Shown in pieces: positions 55,494 through 64,000 of a stretch of DNA of 64,000 bases. The DNA comes from Linyphia triangularis. Lineage: Eukaryota; Arthropoda; Arachnida; Araneae; Linyphiidae. The DNA is taken from assembly GCA_963978545.1 (NCBI GenBank), contig OZ021727.1, positions 17,062,743 to 17,126,742 of the forward strand. The letters run 5' to 3'. Both the position numbers and the translations under genes were made by a program. Within the stretch, counting starts at the first letter, position 1; the number at the start of each line of letters is the position of its first letter. Below the pieces are notes generated by a model, which was not told the DNA's origin, did not search any database, and saw only the letters and a list, made by a program, of their open reading frames with translations.

Positions 55494-58400
55494 GAAAATT
55501 TTACTTTTTGAACAATAATTCATTGAACATCGTTCCCCCGTGTATTTTCAATGAGGGAAATAGGCTCAAATGCTTGCCTTTTCTGATTTTTTGTTGCGAA
55601 TATGTGACGATTTGACTGCGGAATTAGACTCGGGTGATTTTTTCAATAACCCTGGGTCTAAAAAAAATTGAAAGAGTTCGAAAATGAAGAAATTTGAAGT
55701 TTTCCGTACAATTAACATGTGGAAAATTAAAAACGAAAAATTTTGATCGTGTACTTTTTGGGACCAACTTTTGAACCACTTAATATTTTCTGAGTGTTAT
55801 AAAATTGGAATTGGAGATTCTCCTATACTAGCTTCAATTTCTTCATAGTACAGAAATTTTGAAAATTTTACTTTTTGAACAATAATTCATTGAACATCGT
55901 CGCACCGTGTATTTTCAATGAGGGAAATAGGCTCAAATACTTTCCTTTTCTTATTTTTGGTTGCAAATATGAGACGATTTGACTGCGGAATTCGACTCGG
56001 GTGATTTTTTCAATAACCCTGGGTCAAAAAAAATTGAAAGAATTCGAAAATGTTGAAATTTGAAGTTTTCCGTAAAATTAACATGTGGAAAATAAAAAAC
56101 GAAAAATTTTGATAGTGCACTTTTTGGGACCAACTTTTCAACCACTTAATATTTTCTGAGTGTTATAAAATTGGAATGGGAGATTCTGCTTTATACTAGC
56201 AAGCTTCAATTTCTTCATAGTAAAGAAATTTTGAAAATTTTACTTTTTGAACAATAATTCATTGACATCGTCCCAACGTGTATTTTCAATGAGGGAAATT
56301 AGCTCAAATGCTTGCCTTTTCGGATTTTTTGTTGCGAATATGTGACAATTTGACTGCGGAATTCGACTCGCGTGATTTTTTCAATAACACTGGGTCTAAA
56401 AAAATAGGAAGAATTCGAAAAATAAGAAATTTGAAGTTTTCCGTACGATTAACATGTGGAAAATTAAAAACGAAATATTTTGATCATGCACTTTTTGGGA
56501 CCAACTTTTGAACCACTTAATATTTTCTGAGTGTTATAAAATTAAAATTTTAGATTCTGCTATATACCAGCTTCAACTTCTTCATAGTAAAAAATTTTTG
56601 AAAATTTTACTTTTTGAACAATAATTCATTGAACATCGTCCCCCCGTGTATTTTCAAAGAGGGAAATAGGCTCAAATGCTTGATTTTTCTGATTTTTGGT
56701 TGCAAATATGTGACGATTTGACTGCGGAATTCGACTCGGGTGATTTTTTCAATTACCCTGGGTCTAAAAAAATAGGCAGAGTTCGAAAGAAATTTGAACT
56801 TTTCCAAACGATTAACATGAGGAAAATTAAAAACGAAAAATTTTGATCGTGTACTTATTGGGACCAACTTTTGAACCATCACTTAATATTTTCTGAGTGT
56901 TATAAAATTGGAATTGGAGATTCTGCTATATACTAGCTTCAATTTCTTCATAGTAAAGAAATTTTGAAAATTTTACTTTTTGAACAATAATTCATTGAAC
57001 ATCGTCCCCCCGTGTATTTTCAATGAAGGAAATAGGCTCAAATACTTTCCTTTTCTTATTTATGGTTGCAAATATGTGACGATTTGACTGCGGAAATCGA
57101 TTTGGGTGATTATTTCAATAACCCTGGGTCAAAAAAAATTGAAAGAATTCGAAAATGTAGAAATTTGAAGTTTTCCGTACGATTAACATGTGGAAAATTA
57201 AAAACGAAAAATTTTGTTCGTGCACTTTTTGGGACCAACTTTTGAACCACTTAATATTTTCTGAGTGTTATAAAATTGGAATTGGAGATTCTGCTATATA
57301 CTAGTCTCAATTTCTTCTTAGTAAAGATATTTTGAAAATTTTACTTTTTGAACAATAATTCATTGAACATCGTCCCGCGTGTATTTTCAATGAGGGAAAT
57401 AGGCTCAAATACTTTCCTTTTCTTATTTTTGGTTGCAAATATGTGACGATTTGACTGCGGAATTCGACTCAGGTGATCTTTTCAATAACCCTGGGTCAAA
57501 AAAAATTGAAAGAATTCGAAAATGTCGAAATTTGAAGTTTTTCGTACGATTAACATGTGGAAAATTAAAAACGAAATTTTTTTATTGTGCACTTTTTGGG
57601 ACCAACTTTTCAACCACTTATTATTTTCTGAGTGTTATAGAATTGGAATTGGAGATTCTGCTATATACTAGCTTCAACTTCTTCATAGTAAAGAAATTTT
57701 GAAAATTTTACTTTTTGAACAATAATACATTGAACATCGTCCCCCCGTGTATTTTCAATGAGGGAAATAGGCTCAAATACTTTCCTTTTCTTATTTAAAA
57801 TTGCAAATATGTGACGATTTGACTGCGGAATTCGACTCAGGTGATTTTTTCAATAACCCTGGGTAAAAATAAATTGAAAGAATTCGAAAATGTTTAAATT
57901 TGAGTTTTCCGTACAATTAACATGTGGAAATTTAAAAACGAAAAATTTTGATAGTGCACTTTTTGAAACCAACTTTTCAAACACATTATTTTCTGAGTGT
58001 TATAAAATTGGAATTGGAGATTCTGCTATATACTAGCTTCAACTTCTTCATAGTAAAGAAATTTTGAAAATTTTACTTTTTGAACAATAATTCATTGAAC
58101 ATCGTCCCCCTGTGTATTTTCAATGAGGGAATTAGGCTCAAATACTTTCCTTTTCTTATTTAAAATTGCAAATATGTGACGATTTGACTGAGGAATTCGA
58201 CTCAGGTGATTTTTTCAATAACCCTGGGTCAAAAAAAATTGAAAGAATTCGAAAATGTCGAAATTTGAAGTTTTTCGTACGATTAACATGTGGAAAATTA
58301 AAAACGAAAAATTTTGATCGTGCACTTTTTGGGACCATCTTTTGAACCACTTAATATTTTCTGAGTGTTATAAAATTGAAATTTTAGATTCTGCTATATA

Positions 58401-61400
58401 CTAGCTTCAATTTCTTCATAGTAAAAAAATATAGAAAATTTTACATTTTGAACAATAATTCATTGAACATGGTCCCCCCGTGTATTTTCAATGAGGGAAA
58501 TAGGCTCAAATACTTTCCTTTTCTTATTTTTGGTTGCAAATATGTGACGATTTGACTGCGGAATTCGATTCGGGTGAGTTTTTCAATAACCCTGGGTCAA
58601 AAAAAAATTGAAAGAATTCGAAAATGTCGAAATTTGAAGTTTTTCGTACGATTAACATGTGGAAAATTAAAAACGAAAATTTTTTATTGTGCACTTTTTG
58701 GGACCAACTTTTCAACCACTTATTATTTTCTGAGTGTTATAAAATTGGAATTGGAGATTCTGCTATATACTAGCTTCAACTTCTTCATAGTAAAGATATT
58801 TTGAAAATTTTACTTTTTGAACAATAACTCATTGAACATCGTCCCCCCGTGTATTTTCAATGAGGGAAAGAGGCTCAAATACTTTCCTTTTCTTATTTTT
58901 GGTTGCAAATATGTGACGATTTGACTGCGGAATTCTACTCGGGTGACTTTTTCAATAACCCTGGGTCAAAAAAAAATTGAAAGAATTCGAAAATGTCGAA
59001 ATTTGAAGTTTTCCGTACGATTAACATGTGGAAATTTAAAAACGAAAATTTTGATAGTGCACTTTTTGAAACCAACTTTTCAACCACTTATTATTTTCTG
59101 AGTGTTATAAAATTGGAATTGGAGATTCTGCTATATACTAGCTTCAACTTCTTCATAGTAAAGAAATTTTGAAAATTTTACTTTTTGAACAATAATTCAT
59201 TGAACATCGTCCTGCGTGTATTTTCAATGAGGTAAATAGGGTCAAATACTTTCCTTTTCTTATTTTTGGTTGCAAATATGTGACGATTTGACTGCGGAAT
59301 TCGACTCGGGTGATTTTTTCAATAACCCTGGGTCAAAAAAAAATGGAAAGAATTCGAAAATGTAGAAATTTGAAGTTTTCCGTACGATTAACATGTGGAA
59401 ATTTAAAAACGAAAAATTTTGATAGTGCACTTTTTGGGACCAACTTTTGAACAACTTAATATTTTCTGAGTGTTATTAAATTGGAAATGGAGATTCTGCT
59501 ATATACTAGCTTCCACTTCTTTATTGAAAAATTTGTTTGAAAATTTTACTTTTTGAACAATAATTCATTGAACATCGTCCCCCCGTGTATTTTCAATGAG
59601 GGAAATAGGCTCAAATACTTTCCTTTTCTTATTTAAAATTGCAATTATGTGACGATTTGACTGCGGAATTCGACTCGGGTGATTTTTTCAATAACCCTGG
59701 GTCAAAAAAAATTGAAAGAATTCGAAAATGTTGAAATTTGAAGTTTTCCGTAAAATTAACATGTGGAAAATAAAAAACGAAAAATTTTGATAGTGCACTT
59801 TTTGGGACCAACTTTTCAACCACTTAATATTTTCTGAGTGTTATAAAATTGGAATGGGAGATTCTGCTTTATACTAGCAAGCTTCAATTTCTTCATAGTA
59901 AAGAAATTTTGAAAATTTTACTTTTTGAACAATAATTCATTGACATCGTCCCAACGTGTATTTTCAATGAGGGAAATTAGCTCAAATGCTTGCCTTTTCG
60001 GATTTTTTGTTGCGAATATGTGACAATTTGACTGCGGAATTCGACTCGCGTGATTTTTTCAATAACACTGGGTCTAAAAAAATAGGAAGAATTCGAAAAA
60101 TAAGAAATTTGAAGTTTTCCGTACGATTAACATGTGGAAAATTAAAAACGAAATATTTTGATCATGCACTTTTTGGGACCAACTTTTGAACCACTTAATA
60201 TTTTCTGAGTGTTATAAAATTAAAATTTTAGATTCTGCTATATACCAGCTTCAACTTCTTCATAGTAAAAAATTTTTGAAAATTTTACTTTTTGAACAAT
60301 AATTCATTGAACATCGTCCCCCCGTGTATTTTCAAAGAGGGAAATAGGCTCAAATGCTTGATTTTTCTGATTTTTGGTTGCAAATATGTGACGATTTGAC
60401 TGCGGAATTCGACTCGGGTGATTTTTTCAATTACCCTGGGTCTAAAAAAATAGGCAGAGTTCGAAAGAAATTTGAACTTTTCCAAACGATTAACATGAGG
60501 AAAATTAAAAACGAAAAATTTTGATCGTGTACTTATTGGGACCAACTTTTGAACCATCACTTAATATTTTCTGAGTGTTATAAAATTGGAATTGGAGATT
60601 CTGCTATATACTAGCTTCAATTTCTTCATAGTAAAGAAATTTTGAAAATTTTACTTTTTGAACAATAATTCATTGAACATCGTCCCCCCGTGTATTTTCA
60701 ATGAAGGAAATAGGCTCAAATACTTTCCTTTTCTTATTTATGGTTGCAAATATGTGACGATTTGACTGCGGAAATCGATTTGGGTGATTATTTCAATAAC
60801 CCTGGGTCAAAAAAAATTGAAAGAATTCGAAAATGTAGAAATTTGAAGTTTTCCGTACGATTAACATGTGGAAAATTAAAAACGAAAAATTTTGTTCGTG
60901 CACTTTTTGGGACCAACTTTTGAACCACTTAATATTTTCTGAGTGTTATAAAATTGGAATTGGAGATTCTGCTATATACTAGTCTCAATTTCTTCTTAGT
61001 AAAGATATTTTGAAAATTTTACTTTTTGAACAATAATTCATTGAACATCGTCCCGCGTGTATTTTCAATGAGGGAAATAGGCTCAAATACTTTCCTTTTC
61101 TTATTTTTGGTTGCAAATATGTGACGATTTGACTGCGGAATTCGACTCAGGTGATCTTTTCAATAACCCTGGGTCAAAAAAAATTGAAAGAATTCGAAAA
61201 TGTCGAAATTTGAAGTTTTTCGTACGATTAACATGTGGAAAATTAAAAACGAAAAATTTTGTTCGTGCACTTTTTGGGACCAACTTTTGAACCACTTAAT
61301 ATTTTCTGAGTGTTATAAAATTGGAATTGGAGATTCTGCTATATACTAGTCTCAATTTCTTCTTAGTAAAGATATTTTGAAAATTTTACTTTTTGAACAA

Positions 61401-64000
61401 TAATACATTGAACATCGTCCCCCCGTGTATTTTCAATGAGGGAAATAGGCTCAAATACTTTCCTTTTCTTATTTAAAATTGCAAATATGTGACGATTTGA
61501 CTGCGGAATTCGACTCAGGTGATTTTTTCAATAACCCTGGGTAAAAATAAATTGAAAGAATTCGAAAATGTTTAAATTTGAGTTTTCCGTACAATTAACA
61601 TGTGGAAATTTAAAAACGAAAAATTTTGATAGTGCACTTTTTGAAACCAACTTTTCAAACACTTATTATTTTCTGAGTGTTATAAAATTGGAATTGGAGA
61701 TTCTGCTATATACTAGCTTCAACTTCTTCATAGTAAAGAAATTTTGAAAATTTTACTTTTTGAACAATAATTCATTGAACATCGTCCCCCTGTGTATTTT
61801 CAATGAGGGAATTAGGCTCAAATACTTTCCTTTTCTTATTTAAAATTGCAAATATGTGACGATTTGACTGAGGAATTCGACTCAGGTGATTTTTTCAATA
61901 ACCCTGGGTCAAAAAAAATTGAAAGAATTCGAAAATGTCGAAATTTGAAGTTTTTCGTACGATTAACATGTGGAAAATTAAAAACGAAAAATTTTGATCG
62001 TGCACTTTTTGGGTCCTTCTTTTGAACCACTTAATATTTTCTGAGTGTTATAAAATTGAAATTTTAGATTCTGCTATATACTAGCTTCAATTTCTTCATA
62101 GTAAAAAAATTTAGAAAATTTTACATTTTGAACAATAATTCATTGAACATGGTCCCCCCGTGTATTTTCAATGAGGGAAATAGGCTCAAATACTTTCCTT
62201 TTCTTATTTTTGGTTGCAAATATGTGACGATTTGACTGCGGAATTCGATTCGGGTGAGTTTTTCAATAACCCTGGGTCAAAAAAAAATTGAAAGAATTCG
62301 AAAATGTCGAAATTTGAAGTTTTTCGTACGATTAACATGTGGAAAATTAAAAACGAAAATTTTTTATTGTGCACTTTTTGGGACCAACTTTTCAACCACT
62401 TATTATTTTCTGAGTGTTATAAAATTGGAATTGGAGATTCTGCTATATACTAGCTTCAACTTCTTCATAGTAAAGATATTTTGAAAATTTTACTTTTTGA
62501 ACAATAACTCATTGAACATCGTCCCCCCGTGTATTTTCAATGAGGGAAAGAGGCTCAAATACTTTCCTTTTCTTATTTTTGGTTGCAAATATGTGACGAT
62601 TTGACTGCGGAATTCTACTCGGGTGACTTTTTCAATAACCCTGGGTCAAAAAAAAATTGAAAGAATTCGAAAATGTCGAAATTTGAAGTTTTCCGTACGA
62701 TTAACATGTGGAAATTTAAAAACGAAAATTTTGATAGTGCACTTTTTGAAACCAACTTTTCAACCACTTATTATTTTCTGAGTGTTATAAAATTGGAATT
62801 GGAGATTCTGCTATATACTAGCTTCAACTTCTTCATAGTAAAGAAATTTTGAAAATTTTACTTTTTGAACAATAATTCATTGAACATCGTCCTGCGTGTA
62901 TTTTCAATGAGGTAAATAGGGTCAAATACTTTCCTTTTCTTATTTTTGGTTGCAAATATGTGACGATTTGACTGCGGAATTCGACTCGGGTGATTTTTTC
63001 AATAACCCTGGGTCAAAAAAAAATGGAAAGAATTCGAAAATGTAGAAATTTGAAGTTTTCCGTACGATTAACATGTGGAAATTTAAAAACGAAAAATTTT
63101 GATAGTGCACTTTTTGGGACCAACTTTTGAACAACTTAATATTTTCTGAGTGTTATTAAATTGGAAATGGAGATTCTGCTATATACTAGCTTCCACTTCT
63201 TTATTGAAAAATTTGTTTGAAAATTTTACTTTTTGAACAATAATTCATTGAACATCGTCCCCCCGTGTATTTTCAATGAGGGAAATAGGCTCAAATACTT
63301 TCCTTTTCTTATTTAAAATTGCAATTATGTGACGATTTGACTGCGGAATTCGACTCGGGTGATTTTTTCAATAACCCTGGGTCAAAAAAAATTGAAAGAA
63401 TTCGAAAATGTTGAAATTTGAAGTTTTCCGTAAAATTAACATGTGGAAAATAAAAAACGAAAAATTTTGATAGTGCACTTTTTGGGACCAACTTTTCAAC
63501 CACTTAATATTTTCTGAGTGTTATAAAATTGGAATGGGAGATTCTGCTTTATACTAGCAAGCTTCAATTTCTTCATAGTAAAGAAATTTTGAAAATTTTA
63601 CTTTTTGAACAATAATTCATTGACATCGTCCCAACGTGTATTTTCAATGAGGGAAATTAGCTCAAATGCTTGCCTTTTCGGATTTTTTGTTGCGAATATG
63701 TGACAATTTGACTGCGGAATTCGACTCGCGTGATTTTTTCAATAACACTGGGTCTAAAAAAATAGGAAGAATTCGAAAAATAAGAAATTTGAAGTTTTCC
63801 GTACGATTAACATGTGGAAAATTAAAAACGAAATATTTTGATCATGCACTTTTTGGGACCAACTTTTGAACCACTTAATATTTTCTGAGTGTTATAAAAT
63901 TAAAATTTTAGATTCTGCTATATACCAGCTTCAACTTCTTCATAGTAAAAAATTTTTGAAAATTTTACTTTTTGAACAATAATTCATTGAACATCGTCCC
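55494..64000 (+). repeat. Satellite array, ~368-bp monomer, 23 monomers, open at right edge
   Basis: The marker 'actttttgaacaataattca' recurs at 55503, 55870, 56242, 56609, 56975, 57343, 57710, 58075, 58443, 58812, 59180, 59548, 59920 and onward, with spacings of 365-372 bp. Monomers contain 'gtgtattttcaatgaggg', 'gacgatttgactgcgg', 'ccctgggtc' and 'attttctgagtgttat'. They are about 85-95% alike. Short minus-strand frames ending SSHICNQK recur in many monomers but are not genes. Confidence 0.97.
56242..64000 (+). repeat. Ten-monomer higher-order repeat, ~3.68 kb, 2.1 copies visible
   Basis: Monomer-specific variants repeat with a 3678-3680-bp period: marker positions 56242, 59920 and 63600. 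Copies are near-identical while neighbouring monomers differ, the definition of a higher-order repeat. Near-identity to copy 2 begins around 55967, where 'gacgatttgactgcgg' follows divergent sequence, so the first monomers (55494..55966) lie outside the ordered array. Confidence 0.93.

Noticed and set aside
55951..63869. Repeated ~64-residue minus-strand and ~67-residue plus-strand ORFs in the satellite
   Set aside because: They recur only because the monomer recurs, are broken by small changes in other monomers, and have no upstream gene signals.
55494..64000. Regular spacing resembling a CRISPR array
   Set aside because: Units are ~368 bp with no short conserved repeat and unique spacers; this is an ordinary eukaryotic satellite.

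Overview
This is a eukaryotic, intron-rich, very AT-rich window packed with transposon remains. An invertebrate is likely, and an arthropod (perhaps a chelicerate) is my best guess. The guess rests on the protein sequences, the LINE/SINE/Helitron mixture and the base composition; nothing in the window fixes the species.

Two host genes can be read, both on the minus strand. At the left edge (1..1000) is the start of a gene for a THAP-type C2CH zinc-finger protein: two exons, the second running off the window. About 160-190 bp upstream of its ATG lie a perfect CRE palindrome and a CACGTG E-box. From 53969 down to 16832 runs a complete 12-exon gene for a PTPN9/PTP-MEG2-type phosphatase (CRAL-TRIO lipid-binding domain followed by a tyrosine phosphatase domain). 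All junctions are phase-consistent and give 658 codons plus stop. A 57-codon ORF with a hydrophobic C-terminal half lies antisense in intron 1 (52748..52921) and may be a microprotein or a first exon.

Region by region. 1-1.2 kb: THAP gene and promoter. 1.2-16.8 kb: intergenic DNA and PTPN9 3' flank, with piggyBac-like TTAA MITEs (1454, 11875, 14262), a tRNA-derived SINE (2524), a truncated LINE (5.4-5.98 kb), minisatellite-like blocks, a Helitron-like element (7.7-8.76 kb) and nested CAGGGTTCCCAC elements (9.7-11.1 kb). 16.8-37.5 kb: PTPN9 exons 12 to 2, with introns carrying several non-autonomous DNA transposon families whose target-site duplications (5, 6 or 7 bp) can be read directly. 37.5-53.9 kb: the 16.5-kb first intron, with a decayed DDE-like transposase fossil, a 170-bp-arm foldback with a 23-nt G run, and a 4.6-kb LINE flanked by a 12-bp target-site duplication. 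54.8-55.5 kb: a second Helitron-like remnant, inverted relative to the first. 55.5-64 kb: a ~368-bp satellite organised as a 10-monomer, ~3.68-kb higher-order repeat running off the right edge.

The most notable points are: the higher-order satellite joined to a Helitron remnant; a conversion-like tract between higher-order copies; a transposon inserted 10 nt into PTPN9 intron 7 with the donor left intact; DNA transposon families with unusual 5- and 6-bp duplications; and the decayed DDE-like element. THAP and PTPN9 show no obvious functional link.
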